Source: Acidimicrobiales bacterium
GTDB taxonomy: Bacteria > Actinomycetota > Acidimicrobiia > Acidimicrobiales > Aldehydirespiratoraceae
Direction: 5' to 3'
Assembly: GCA_029246685.1 (NCBI GenBank)
Contig: JAQWMR010000004.1
Location: 148,841-212,840, forward strand
Length of the DNA stretch: 64,000 nucleotides
A program made the translations under genes and the position numbers. Below the pieces are notes generated by a model, which was given only the letters and a program-made list of their open reading frames with translations, was not told the origin of the DNA and ran no database searches. Positions 50,067 to 58,316 of this stretch are shown here, piece after piece. Position 1 is the first letter of the stretch. Each line of letters begins with the position of its first letter.

Positions 50067-50447
50067 ATGGAACTCGAACCCGGACCGATGCAGGTGGTAC
50101 ACGGCGCCTTCTCGAACAAGGAAGAGGTGCTGCGCGAGATCGCCGACATGGGTTGGTATCCGACGACCTACGTGTCGGGCCTCATGGATGAACTACCGCC
50201 GCACTGGCACGACTTCGACAACGTCGGCTACGTCATCGAGGGCTCGACCTACGTGCTGAACGAGAACAGTGAGCGAGTGCCGCTCGGGGCCGGCGACAAG
50301 CTCGTGATCCCGCGGGGCGCCGTCCATGCGGAGGGTGCGGTCGAGGAACGGACCGTCTACATCGTCGCCTTGCCGATGGCAGAGAACCTGTTCGACGTGC
50401 TGATCGACTTCAAGGACCCGGCCACGAGCCCGATCACCGCTGGCTGA
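50067..50447 (+). CDS. Cupin domain protein
   Basis: A protein of 126 residues. A single cupin barrel is visible: LPPHWHDFDNVGYVIEGSTY (motif 1, with HWH and Glu) and AGDKLVIPRGAVHAEG (motif 2). The metal ligands are present. Substrate unknown. AAGGAG before the ATG is a clear ribosome site. It probably shares a transcript with the upstream nuclease-like gene. Confidence 0.85.
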   Translation: MELEPGPMQVVHGAFSNKEEVLREIADMGWYPTTYVSGLMDELPPHWHDFDNVGYVIEGSTYVLNENSERVPLGAGDKLVIPRGAVHAEGAVEERTVYIVALPMAENLFDVLIDFKDPATSPITAG

Positions 50448-50466
50448 CTTGGACCAAGCCGGGGCG

Positions 50467-50472
50467 TACCCT
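50467..50472 (+). promoter_or_regulatory. -10 box before 205-residue protein
   Basis: TACCCT is 6 nt before ATG 50479, which favours this start over an upstream one. Confidence 0.5.
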
Positions 50473-50478
50473 GGGCTC

Positions 50479-51096
50479 ATGGCGGCACGCACGTCAGCCC
50501 ATCCGGGTCACGGTGATGACCTCGAGATCGAGATCATCGAGGCGGACATCGAGGCGACTCCGGGCGACCGCTCCACGGTCGAGGCCGTCGCCGCTGAGAC
50601 GCCGCTGACCGTCTGGATCGATGACCTGCGTGAGACGGTGGAGGACGTGCTCGCGCCGGCCCGCAAGGCGAGCGAAATCACTGGGCTCGCGGCCGGCTCC
50701 TATCTGCACCGCCTCGGCGTCCGCCGAAAGCAGCGCATCTCTGACCGCAACCCGCGTCGACAGTCACGGGTGCGGCTGCATCTCTTCATCCCGTACGCCG
50801 CCGCCTGCACCCGCATCCCTGGCATCGGCGTCGTCGCCCAGACGCGAATGGGACGTCTCGCCCTGGACGCGCCGTTCGAGCCCCATCGAGCCGGCCTGCG
50901 AGCGCCCGCCACGCTGGTATTGCGGGGCTCCTGGCCCGGGCTTCCGGTGTGGATCGACATCGAGCCCTGGTGGCGGGAGCAGACCATCGTCTCGATGTCG
51001 CTGCGATCCACGACTCGTCTCCGCTACCCGCGTCGCTACTTCTCGGGTTCTTACCGGCTGTTGCGGCGCTTCGTGTCCACCCTCGCTCGCACCTAG
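50479..51096 (+). CDS. Unknown protein, 205 residues
   Basis: No family recognised. The N-terminus is acidic (about 10-40). The middle (VRLHLFIPYAAACTRIPGIG, then MGRLALDAPF) and the Trp-rich WPGLPVWIDIEPWWRE suggest a compact alpha/beta or beta-barrel domain, and the C-terminus is basic (RLRYPRRYFSGSYRLLRR). There is no signal peptide. Codon use is native. It sits between the cupin gene and tgt, both with independent starts. Confidence 0.6.
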   Translation: MAARTSAHPGHGDDLEIEIIEADIEATPGDRSTVEAVAAETPLTVWIDDLRETVEDVLAPARKASEITGLAAGSYLHRLGVRRKQRISDRNPRRQSRVRLHLFIPYAAACTRIPGIGVVAQTRMGRLALDAPFEPHRAGLRAPATLVLRGSWPGLPVWIDIEPWWREQTIVSMSLRSTTRLRYPRRYFSGSYRLLRRFVSTLART

Positions 51097-51113
51097 TCGC
51101 TCCACCCTCCGCC

Positions 51114-51119
51114 TAGCCT
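51114..51119 (+). promoter_or_regulatory. -10 box of tgt
   Basis: TAGCCT is 7 nt before GTG 51127. Confidence 0.55.
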
Positions 51120-51126
51120 CGGGCGG

Positions 51127-52239
51127 GTGCGAACGACGTTCACCGAGACTGGCCGCGACCGCGGCGCCCGAACGGGCGTCGTCACGACGTCGCGGGGCAC
51201 GTTCACGACACCGCGCTTCATGCCCGTGGGCACTCGGGGAGCGATCCGGCATCTCGCGAGCGATGACGTCGAGGCGCTCGGCGCCCAGGTGATCCTGGCC
51301 AACACGTACCACCTGATGCTGCGCCCGGGCGCTGACGTGGTCGCCGAGCTCGGAGGGATCCACGGATTCGCCGACTGGCAGGGCCACTACCTCACCGACT
51401 CGGGTGGCTATCAGATCTTCTCCCTCGGTCCGGATCTCACCGACGAAGGGGCGACGTTCAAGTCGACCTACGACGGGTCCACCCACCTGCTCTCACCGGA
51501 ACGCGCCGTCGACGTGCAGGCGCTCATCGGCGCCGACATCCAGATGGTCCTCGACGTCTGCCCGTCGTCCGTCGCCGATCTCGCCGTGGTGAAGGCCGCG
51601 GTGGATCGCACGGCGTTGTGGGCCGCGCGTGGACGTCAGGCGTTTCTCGGTCACGGCGACGCCAGCGAGCGGCAGAGCCAGTTCGGCATCGTGCAGGGCG
51701 GCACCGACGACGGTCTCCGCAAGCAATCGGCCGAGCAGATCGTCGCCCTCGACTTCGATGGCTACGCGGTCGGTGGCCTCTCGGTGGGGGAGGACCGCAC
51801 CGAGATGCTCGACGGCCTCGACAGCTGTATGTGCCTGCTGCCCGCCGACCAGCCCCGCTACTTCATGGGCCTCGGCGACCCGATCGGCATCGTGGAGTCC
51901 GTGGCCCGCGGCGTCGACATGTTCGACTGCGTGCTGCCGACTCGCCACGCTCGTCACGGCACGATCCTCACCGATAACGGCCGCTACAACCTCACCCGCG
52001 CCGAGTTCGCTCGCAGCGACGGACCGCTCGACCCGGCCTGGCCCGAGAGCCCGGCCGCCCGCTGGTCGAAGGGATATCTGCGCCATCTCCTGCAGACGAA
52101 GGAACCCACTGCCGCTCGGATCATCACCCTGCACAACGTCGCCTGGCTATTGCGATTCATGGACCAGATGAGCGACGCGATCCAGGCGGGAACGTTCGAG
52201 TCGTTCCGGCAGGGAGTCCACGAGGTCTGGGCCAGCTAG
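51127..52239 (+). CDS. tgt: tRNA-guanine transglycosylase lacking zinc cysteines
   Basis: A protein of 370 residues. Asp91 (LTDSGGYQIFSL) and the nucleophile Asp267 (DMFDCVLPTRHAR) are in place, with GGLSVGE for base recognition. In bacterial Tgt the segment after GPLDP normally carries CxCxxC plus a distal His for zinc; here it reads AWPESPAAR (303-312) and only the His (ITLHN) remains. The enzyme swaps guanine-34 for preQ1 in queuosine synthesis. yajC and secDF follow, the usual order. Confidence 0.93.
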   Translation: MRTTFTETGRDRGARTGVVTTSRGTFTTPRFMPVGTRGAIRHLASDDVEALGAQVILANTYHLMLRPGADVVAELGGIHGFADWQGHYLTDSGGYQIFSLGPDLTDEGATFKSTYDGSTHLLSPERAVDVQALIGADIQMVLDVCPSSVADLAVVKAAVDRTALWAARGRQAFLGHGDASERQSQFGIVQGGTDDGLRKQSAEQIVALDFDGYAVGGLSVGEDRTEMLDGLDSCMCLLPADQPRYFMGLGDPIGIVESVARGVDMFDCVLPTRHARHGTILTDNGRYNLTRAEFARSDGPLDPAWPESPAARWSKGYLRHLLQTKEPTAARIITLHNVAWLLRFMDQMSDAIQAGTFESFRQGVHEVWAS

Positions 52240-52242
52240 CCT
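52237..52242 (+). promoter_or_regulatory. -10 box of yajC formed by the tgt stop codon
   Basis: TAGCCT begins with the TAG stop of tgt and lies 8 nt before ATG 52251. Confidence 0.5.
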
Positions 52243-52250
52243 TCCTCGTC

Positions 52251-52559
52251 ATGGACATCCTGATCCTTGTCGTCGCGATGGGCGCGCTCTACGCCTTTCT
52301 GATCGTTCCGCAGCAGCGCCGCGTGAAGGCGCAGCAGGCCCTCATGAACTCCCTGGAAGAGGGTGACGTCGTCGTCACCAACGCGGGGATCTACGGCGCC
52401 ATTGCCGAAGTCGAGGACAACATCATCTGGCTCGAGGTCGCTCCCGAAATCGAGCTGAAGGTCTCCAAGACCGCGATCGTCGAACGGGTCGACGACGAAG
52501 ACGTCGACGACGACGAAGACGAAGACGAGATGGTCGACGCCGAGGATGGCGACGCGTAG
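52251..52559 (+). CDS. yajC: Preprotein translocase subunit YajC
   Basis: A protein of 102 residues. One N-terminal membrane segment (ILILVVAMGALYAFLIVPQ), then the YajC core (EEGDVVVTNAGIYGAIAEVE) and a very acidic C-terminus (DDEDVDDDEDEDE). It accompanies SecDF in the Sec translocon. secD starts 3 bp downstream. Confidence 0.93.
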   Translation: MDILILVVAMGALYAFLIVPQQRRVKAQQALMNSLEEGDVVVTNAGIYGAIAEVEDNIIWLEVAPEIELKVSKTAIVERVDDEDVDDDEDEDEMVDAEDGDA

Positions 52560-52562
52560 CCC

Positions 52563-54044
52563 ATGGGCCGACAGCTGAGTTTTGCGATTGGCATCGTCGT
52601 CGTTGCCGTCGTTGGAATCGTCTACACGTTTGCGTCCGGCAACGAGCCGCTGCTCGGTCTCGATCTCCAGGGTGGCGCGAGCGTGGTGCTCGAGCCAGAA
52701 CCCAACCCGGACGGTTCGCCGGTGTCTGACGACATCATCGATCAAGCCATCGAGGTGATCCGCAACCGCGTCGACGGGCTCGGAGTGCGAGAGCCCGAGA
52801 TCACCCGAGAGGGTTCCACCGTTCTCGTGCAGATTCCGGGCGTGGACGATCAGGCCCGCGCCCTCGAACTCGTTGGCCAGACCGCTGAATTGCGGTTCCG
52901 GCCGGTCATCGCCTCCGGCCCCGGCGGCAGCGACTTCACTGGCGCGGCGCCTCTGTGTCTGGCGGAGGGGGAGGACATCCCCGCGGCGTTCGCTACGGCA
53001 ACACCCACCCCCGATGCCGGGGCGGACGAGTGCCTGATCGCGGAGCAGACCGAGGAGATCGAGGGCATCGAGATCACGACCGCCTTCTTGCTCGGCCCCG
53101 CTCCTCTCCTTCTTTCTGGAGACGGCGAAGAGCGGTTCACCGGTGTCGGCGTGGAGGATGCTACGGCTCGCTTCGGCCTCACGCCTGGCGGCTGGGGCGT
53201 TGCCCTCGTCATGCGGGGCGGCTCGCCCGGCATCGACGACTTCAATTCACTCGCGGCTCAGTGCGCGGGATTCTCGGGCATCTGTCCCACGGGCCGAATC
53301 GCCATCGAGATCGACGGCGAGGTTGAGAGCGCCCCCACCGTGCAGTCCGCGAACTTCGAGCGATCGCAGATCTCGATCACCGGCTCGTTCTCCGAGGGTG
53401 AGGCAAAGGACCTGGCGCTCGTGCTCCGGTTCGGCTCGCTCCCGGTCGAACTCACGCCGCAGGAGAGCCGTGTTGTCTCCTCCACCCTCGGCGAGGACGC
53501 GCTGGACGCCGGCATCGCTGCAGGCATCATCGGTTTGATCCTGGTCTCGATCTATCTGATGGCCTACTACCGCCTTCTCGGCATCGTGGCCATCGCTTCG
53601 CTCGCAATCTCGGGTGCGCTGCTCTGGACCATGATCGCGTGGCTCGGCGAATCCCAGGGCCTTGCTCTCACGCTCGCCGGCGTCACCGGCCTGATCGTGT
53701 CCGTGGGTGTCTCGGTGGACTCCAACGTCGTCTACTTCGAGCATCTCAAGGAAGACGTGCGGGGCGGCCGCACCGTGCGGTCCTCGGTCGAGCGTGCGTT
53801 CCCGATCGCGTACTCCACGATCGTCAAAGCCGACGTTGCGTCCCTCATCGCTGCCGTCGTTCTCTACTTCCTCACCGTCGGCCAGGTGAAGGGCTTCGCC
53901 CTCTTCCTGGGGCTTGCGACGGTCCTCGACCTCGTCGCCACCTACTTCTTCATGGGCCCGGTCATCCGGTTGATGGCCCGGCGTGAAGCAATGACGGAGC
54001 ATCCGCGCCGGTACGGCATTCCGAGCGGCGAGGTCTCGGCATGA
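52563..54044 (+). CDS. secD: Protein translocase subunit SecD
   Basis: A protein of 493 residues. An N-terminal membrane segment, the periplasmic P1 head (GLDLQGGASVVLEPE, RNRVDGLGVREPEI) and five further segments with SLPVELTPQE and VSVGVSVDSNVVYFEHLKE are standard. It uses the proton gradient to help pull exported proteins outward. The middle head region has an Ala/Asp-rich insert typical of actinobacteria. It overlaps secF by ATGA. Confidence 0.96.
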   Translation: MGRQLSFAIGIVVVAVVGIVYTFASGNEPLLGLDLQGGASVVLEPEPNPDGSPVSDDIIDQAIEVIRNRVDGLGVREPEITREGSTVLVQIPGVDDQARALELVGQTAELRFRPVIASGPGGSDFTGAAPLCLAEGEDIPAAFATATPTPDAGADECLIAEQTEEIEGIEITTAFLLGPAPLLLSGDGEERFTGVGVEDATARFGLTPGGWGVALVMRGGSPGIDDFNSLAAQCAGFSGICPTGRIAIEIDGEVESAPTVQSANFERSQISITGSFSEGEAKDLALVLRFGSLPVELTPQESRVVSSTLGEDALDAGIAAGIIGLILVSIYLMAYYRLLGIVAIASLAISGALLWTMIAWLGESQGLALTLAGVTGLIVSVGVSVDSNVVYFEHLKEDVRGGRTVRSSVERAFPIAYSTIVKADVASLIAAVVLYFLTVGQVKGFALFLGLATVLDLVATYFFMGPVIRLMARREAMTEHPRRYGIPSGEVSA

Positions 54045-55126
54045 GTGTTCTGCGCAGGATGTATCGAGGCGAGCAGGAGTTCGACTTCCCGAAGCTGTGG
54101 CGCCCCGCACTGATCGCATCGCTCGTCCTGGTTCTGCTCAGCGTCGGGTCGCTCGCGGTGCGAGGCCTCAACCTCGGCATCGAGTTCGAAGGCGGCACCT
54201 CGTGGGAGGTCGTCGCACCTGGTTCATCCGTCGGCGACGCGCGCGATGCGCTGCGCGGAACCGACGCTGCAGCCGGCAAGATCCAGACCGTCGGCGACGA
54301 CAGCATTCGCGTGCGTGCCGATCTCGACAATCTCGAAGATGTCGCGGTCGTCACGGACGTGCTCGCCGAGTTCGCGGGTGTCGAGGCCAACGACGTCAGC
54401 GTCACGACCGTCGGTCCGTCGTGGGGTGATCAGATCACCGAGAAGGCGCGCAACGCCTTGATCTGGTTCTTCATCGTCGTCGCCGTCTACATCGCGATCC
54501 GACTCGAATGGAAGATGGCGGTCGGTGCGCTGGTGGCCGTCGCCCACGACATTCTGATCTCGGTCGGTGTCTACTCAATCTTCCAGTTCGAGGTCACGCC
54601 CGCCACCGTCATCGCCTTCCTGACGATCATGGGCTACTCGCTCTACGACACGATCGTCGTCTACGACAAGGTCCGCGAGATCTCCGGCCGGCTGTCGGGC
54701 ACTGGTCGCTACACCTACATCGAGATGATGAACCTCGCGCTCAACCAGGTCCTCATGCGGTCGATCAACACGTCGATCACCTCGATGCTGCCGGTTGCTT
54801 CCATGCTCATCGTCGGGTCGTTCTTCCTGGGCGCGCTCACCCTGCAGGAGTTCGCGATCGCGTTGCTGATCGGCATCCTGGTGGGCTCGTACTCGTCGAT
54901 CTTCCTGGCGTCGTCCGTCGTGGCGTTCATGAAGAGCAAAGAGGCTGCCAACCTCGCCGTGCTCAAGAAGATCGAGTCGCGGGGTCTTGGCGGCGAGGGC
55001 ACCCGCTCGGTCGCCGCGGAGGACGTCGCTCTCGGTGGCACCCCGAGTCGCCCGGCACGCCAGACCGCCGATCGGGCTCGCGCCGGCAACGCGCCGCCCC
55101 GGCCGCGAAAGAAGAAGAAGCGCTGA
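54041..55126 (+). CDS. secF: Protein translocase subunit SecF
   Basis: A protein of 361 residues. GLNLGIEFEGGTSWEV, GYSLYDTIVVYDKVRE and the cluster ALNQVLMRSINTSITSMLPV are diagnostic. Six membrane segments lie between about 25 and 305, and the tail is basic (PRKKKKR) as in actinobacterial SecF. It forms the SecDF complex with the product of the overlapping upstream gene. Confidence 0.96.
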   Translation: MSVLRRMYRGEQEFDFPKLWRPALIASLVLVLLSVGSLAVRGLNLGIEFEGGTSWEVVAPGSSVGDARDALRGTDAAAGKIQTVGDDSIRVRADLDNLEDVAVVTDVLAEFAGVEANDVSVTTVGPSWGDQITEKARNALIWFFIVVAVYIAIRLEWKMAVGALVAVAHDILISVGVYSIFQFEVTPATVIAFLTIMGYSLYDTIVVYDKVREISGRLSGTGRYTYIEMMNLALNQVLMRSINTSITSMLPVASMLIVGSFFLGALTLQEFAIALLIGILVGSYSSIFLASSVVAFMKSKEAANLAVLKKIESRGLGGEGTRSVAAEDVALGGTPSRPARQTADRARAGNAPPRPRKKKKR

Positions 55127-55161
55127 GCCATTCGTTGGCGGGGGACCCGAAGCCGGAGCGG

Positions 55162-55167
55162 TACGGT
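55162..55167 (+). promoter_or_regulatory. -10 box of apt
   Basis: TACGGT is 6 nt before ATG 55174. Confidence 0.55.
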
Positions 55168-55173
55168 GGACTC

Positions 55174-55704
55174 ATGGCTTCGTCCGGCGCGATAGCGGCG
55201 CTGATCCGCGACATTCCCGATTTTCCCGAACCGGGGATCGTCTACAAGGACATCACGCCGCTTCTCGCGGATCCGGTCGCCTTCGACCACGCGGTTCACG
55301 CAATGGCCGATCCCTGGGCGGGTCTCGTCGATGTCGTCGTCGGCATCGAAGCTCGCGGCTTCCTGTTCGGCGCGCCGATCGCCCGTCAGCTCGGGGTCGG
55401 CTTCGTGCCGGTCCGCAAGCCGGGCAAGCTTCCGCACACCACGAGTGCCGTGGACTACGGCCTGGAGTACGGCATCGACACGATCGAGATCCACACGGAC
55501 GCGGTGTCGGCGGGCGAGCGGGTCGTCATCATCGATGACGTTCTCGCCACCGGCGGCACTGCCTCTGCCGCAGCCGGACTCCTTTCGCAGCAAGAGGCCG
55601 CTGTCGCCGGTTTCGGCTTTCTTCTGGAACTCGGCTTCCTCGGCGGCCGCGCTCGCCTCGGGGACGCGACGATCGAGTCACTTGTGATCGTCGAGGGCGA
55701 CTGA
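55174..55704 (+). CDS. apt: Adenine phosphoribosyltransferase
   Basis: A protein of 176 residues. IPDFPEPGIVYKDITPLL, the GIEARGF adenine loop and the PRPP motif VVIIDDVLATGGTA are complete. It salvages adenine to AMP. One base separates its stop from relA, so the pair is co-transcribed, as in many actinobacteria. Confidence 0.96.
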   Translation: MASSGAIAALIRDIPDFPEPGIVYKDITPLLADPVAFDHAVHAMADPWAGLVDVVVGIEARGFLFGAPIARQLGVGFVPVRKPGKLPHTTSAVDYGLEYGIDTIEIHTDAVSAGERVVIIDDVLATGGTASAAAGLLSQQEAAVAGFGFLLELGFLGGRARLGDATIESLVIVEGD

Positions 55705-55705
55705 C

Positions 55706-57952
55706 ATGGCCACCGTGACGCGTGTTCTGCCCTGGCGTCGCGGTCCGAACCGGTCGAGCGCCGCCGAGATCGCCGAACTGCTCGACGCCTACCGCGAGCA
55801 CCATCCAAAGGGCGAGACCGAGCTGATCGAGCGTGCATTCAACCTGGCGGCCTCTGCCCACGAAGGCCAGAACCGCAAATCCGGCGAGCCCTACATCCGT
55901 CATCCGGTCGCGGTCGCAACGATCGTCGCCCGTCAAGGCATCGACGACGTCACCATCGCCGGGGCGCTTCTCCACGATGCCGTCGAGGACACCCCCATCG
56001 GGTTGAAGCAGCTCGAAACCGACTTCGGCGCCGACCTCGCTCGAATCGTGGACGGCGTCACCAAGCTCGAACGAGTCAAGTACGACTCGAAGGAGGAGCA
56101 GCAGGCCGCCACGATGCGCAAGATGATCGTGGCGATCGCCTCCGACATGCGGGTGCTGATCATCAAGCTCGCCGATCGGCTCCACAATCTCCGCACCGTC
56201 GCCGCGCTGCTCCAGTTCAAACAGGAGCGCACCGCTCGTGAGACGCTCGACGTCTACGCACCCTTGGCTCACCGCCTCGGTATGCAGGACATGAAGCAGC
56301 AGCTCGAGGATCTGTCGTTCGCCGCGCTGCACCCGCGCCGCTACGCCGAGATCGACCAGATGATCCATCAGCGGGCGCCGGAGCGAGACCTGTATCTCGC
56401 CCAGGTGCTGGCCGACGTGCAGGCCCGACTGGCCGAGCTCGGAATCGTCGCCGAGATCGAGGGTCGACCGAAGCACCTCTGGTCCATCTACGAGAAGATG
56501 GTCGTGAAGGGGCGACCGTTCGACGAGATCTTCGACCTCGTCGGCATTCGTGTGATCGTTGACTCTGTGCGGGAGTGCTACGGCGCGCTCGGCTCCATCC
56601 ACGCGACGTGGCGACCGGTCCAGGGCCGGTTCAAGGACTACATCGCCATGCCCAAGTTCAACCTCTACCAGTCGCTGCATACGACGGTTGTTGGCCCGCA
56701 GGGCAAGTCGATCGAGGTCCAGATCCGCACCCGGGAGATGCACCAGCGCGCCGAGTTCGGCGTCGCCGCACACTCGGACTACAAGGACACCGAGCCGGGC
56801 GGCGAGATGGCCTGGCTGAACCGTATTGTCGAATGGCAGTCGGAGACCTCCGATCACTCGGAGTTCATGAACAACCTGAAGTTCGATCTCGACCAGGACG
56901 AGGTCTATCTCTTCACCCCGAAGGGAAGAGTCCTCGAACTGCCGGTCGGGGCAACCCCGGTCGACTTCGCCTACACGGTCCACACCGACGTCGGCCACGC
57001 CTGCATCGGGTCGAAGGTCAACGGCCGGCTCGTGCCGCTCGACTCTCGTCTTGAATCGGGCGACACCGTCGAGATCTTCACGTCGAAGGTGGAGGGCGCC
57101 GGCCCGAGCCGCGATTGGCTGAAGTTCGTCGCGTCGCGACGGGCGGCCAACAAGATCAAGCAGTGGTACACCCGGGAGCGGCGTGACGACGCCATCGAGC
57201 ACGGACGCGATGAGCTACTGTCGTCGCTGCGACGCGAAGGGTTGCCGGCGCAGCGAATTCTCAAGGAGCCCGTCCTGCTCGCCGTGGGCGAGCAGCTCAA
57301 CTATCTCGACGACGAGTCGCTCTTCGCCGCGATCGGCGAGGGTCATGTGACGGGCTCCACCGTTGCAGACCGCATCGCCCGTGAGCTGCGCGGCGACGAG
57401 GAGTCAACGGATCAGCACCAGGACCGCCTTCCGTCCACCGTCTCGCGTCGTATCGGAGCCAAGCGGCGGGCCCGGGGCGCGGCCGGCGTCCACGTCGAAG
57501 GCCTCGACGACATCATGATCCGCATCTCGCGGTGCTGCTCGCCCGTGCCGCCCGACGAGATCGTGGGCTTCGTTACCCGCGGTCGTGGCGTGTCGGTCCA
57601 CCGCTCTGATTGCCTCAACGCGACCACCCTTCAAGAAGGCCAGCCGGATCGGTTGATCGAAGTGGAGTGGGACGCCGACCACGAGGGCCGGTTCCAGACA
57701 TCGATAGAGGTCCAGGCGCTCGATCGCGAGTCACTGCTCGTCGACGTGGCGAAGGTGCTGTCAGACCACGGGCTCAACGTGATCTCCGTGGCCACGGAAA
57801 CCGGCGACGATGCTGTCGCCAAGATGCAGTTCGAGTTCGAACTCGCGGATGTGAGCCAGCTCGATGCCGTGCTCTCACGCCTGCTCTCCGTCGAAGCCGT
57901 CTACGACGTCTACCGAGTCGTGCCGGGCGGCGGCACCGTCACCACCGACTGA
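55706..57952 (+). CDS. relA: Bifunctional (p)ppGpp synthetase/hydrolase
   Basis: A protein of 748 residues with the full Rel order. The HD hydrolase keeps His66 (YIRHPVAVA) and the HD pair at 90-91 (LLHDAVEDT). The synthetase has GRPKHLWSIYEKM and YQSLHTTVVGP, the TGS domain VYLFTPKGRVLELPVG, and at the end a zinc-finger region with CCSPVPPDEIVGF and an ACT domain. As the likely only Rel protein it would both make and degrade the stringent alarmone. Confidence 0.96.
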   Translation: MATVTRVLPWRRGPNRSSAAEIAELLDAYREHHPKGETELIERAFNLAASAHEGQNRKSGEPYIRHPVAVATIVARQGIDDVTIAGALLHDAVEDTPIGLKQLETDFGADLARIVDGVTKLERVKYDSKEEQQAATMRKMIVAIASDMRVLIIKLADRLHNLRTVAALLQFKQERTARETLDVYAPLAHRLGMQDMKQQLEDLSFAALHPRRYAEIDQMIHQRAPERDLYLAQVLADVQARLAELGIVAEIEGRPKHLWSIYEKMVVKGRPFDEIFDLVGIRVIVDSVRECYGALGSIHATWRPVQGRFKDYIAMPKFNLYQSLHTTVVGPQGKSIEVQIRTREMHQRAEFGVAAHSDYKDTEPGGEMAWLNRIVEWQSETSDHSEFMNNLKFDLDQDEVYLFTPKGRVLELPVGATPVDFAYTVHTDVGHACIGSKVNGRLVPLDSRLESGDTVEIFTSKVEGAGPSRDWLKFVASRRAANKIKQWYTRERRDDAIEHGRDELLSSLRREGLPAQRILKEPVLLAVGEQLNYLDDESLFAAIGEGHVTGSTVADRIARELRGDEESTDQHQDRLPSTVSRRIGAKRRARGAAGVHVEGLDDIMIRISRCCSPVPPDEIVGFVTRGRGVSVHRSDCLNATTLQEGQPDRLIEVEWDADHEGRFQTSIEVQALDRESLLVDVAKVLSDHGLNVISVATETGDDAVAKMQFEFELADVSQLDAVLSRLLSVEAVYDVYRVVPGGGTVTTD

Positions 57953-58096
57953 GCTCTCCGCACCCGGCCGTCGGGCGGCGATGGGAAGCGACAGCACGAA
58001 CGAGAATGCAGCGGCCCATCCGAGCGGGGTCATCCACGCACGTTGCGCGGACATCGTGCTCGCACAGTCGCCGCGCTCGCCCCACTCGTAGAGCAC
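57875..58096 (-). CDS. Possible small membrane protein overlapping relA end
   Basis: A minus-strand frame of 73 residues from GTG 58096 with one hydrophobic segment (TPLGWAAAFSFVLSLPIAARR). Its last 78 nt are antisense to relA and may not be native coding sequence. It follows another small minus-strand frame after 15 bp. No family recognised; it could be chance. Confidence 0.3.
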   Translation of the reverse strand: MLYEWGERGDCASTMSAQRAWMTPLGWAAAFSFVLSLPIAARRPGAESSVGGDGAAARHDSVDVVDGFDGEQA

Positions 58097-58111
58097 CGGT
58101 CCGCAGAGAAC

Positions 58112-58249
58112 TTAGGACGACTGTCGCTTCCGCGCGACCACGAGGACGATCACGACCAGCAGGATCGGCGTGGCCGTGACTGCGGCCGGCCACTGTCGTG
58201 CGATCTCGAAGCCGCTCTCGTGGTCCGCAAGGATCAGCGCCATCCCCAT
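58112..58249 (-). CDS. Possible 45-residue single-pass membrane protein
   Basis: A minus-strand frame from ATG 58249 (or 58243) with a hydrophobic segment (TATPILLVVIVLVVARKR) ending in a basic cluster, as in single-pass proteins. No ribosome site or -10 box is obvious. It lies in the 364-bp gap between relA and hisS, which otherwise holds only the hisS promoter. Confidence 0.35.
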   Translation of the reverse strand: MGMALILADHESGFEIARQWPAAVTATPILLVVIVLVVARKRQSS

Positions 58250-58302
58250 CGAGCGACGCCAACTCGGGGCGAAACCTCCACGGGGTCGCCCGGACGCACC
58301 GG

Positions 58303-58308
58303 TAGCCT
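58303..58308 (+). promoter_or_regulatory. -10 box of hisS
   Basis: TAGCCT is 8 nt before GTG 58317. Confidence 0.55.
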
Positions 58309-58316
58309 GAGCGGCT

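Noticed and set aside
55529..57202. Minus-strand 557-codon frame over relA
   Set aside because: Composition is that of an antisense frame and relA is complete on the plus strand.
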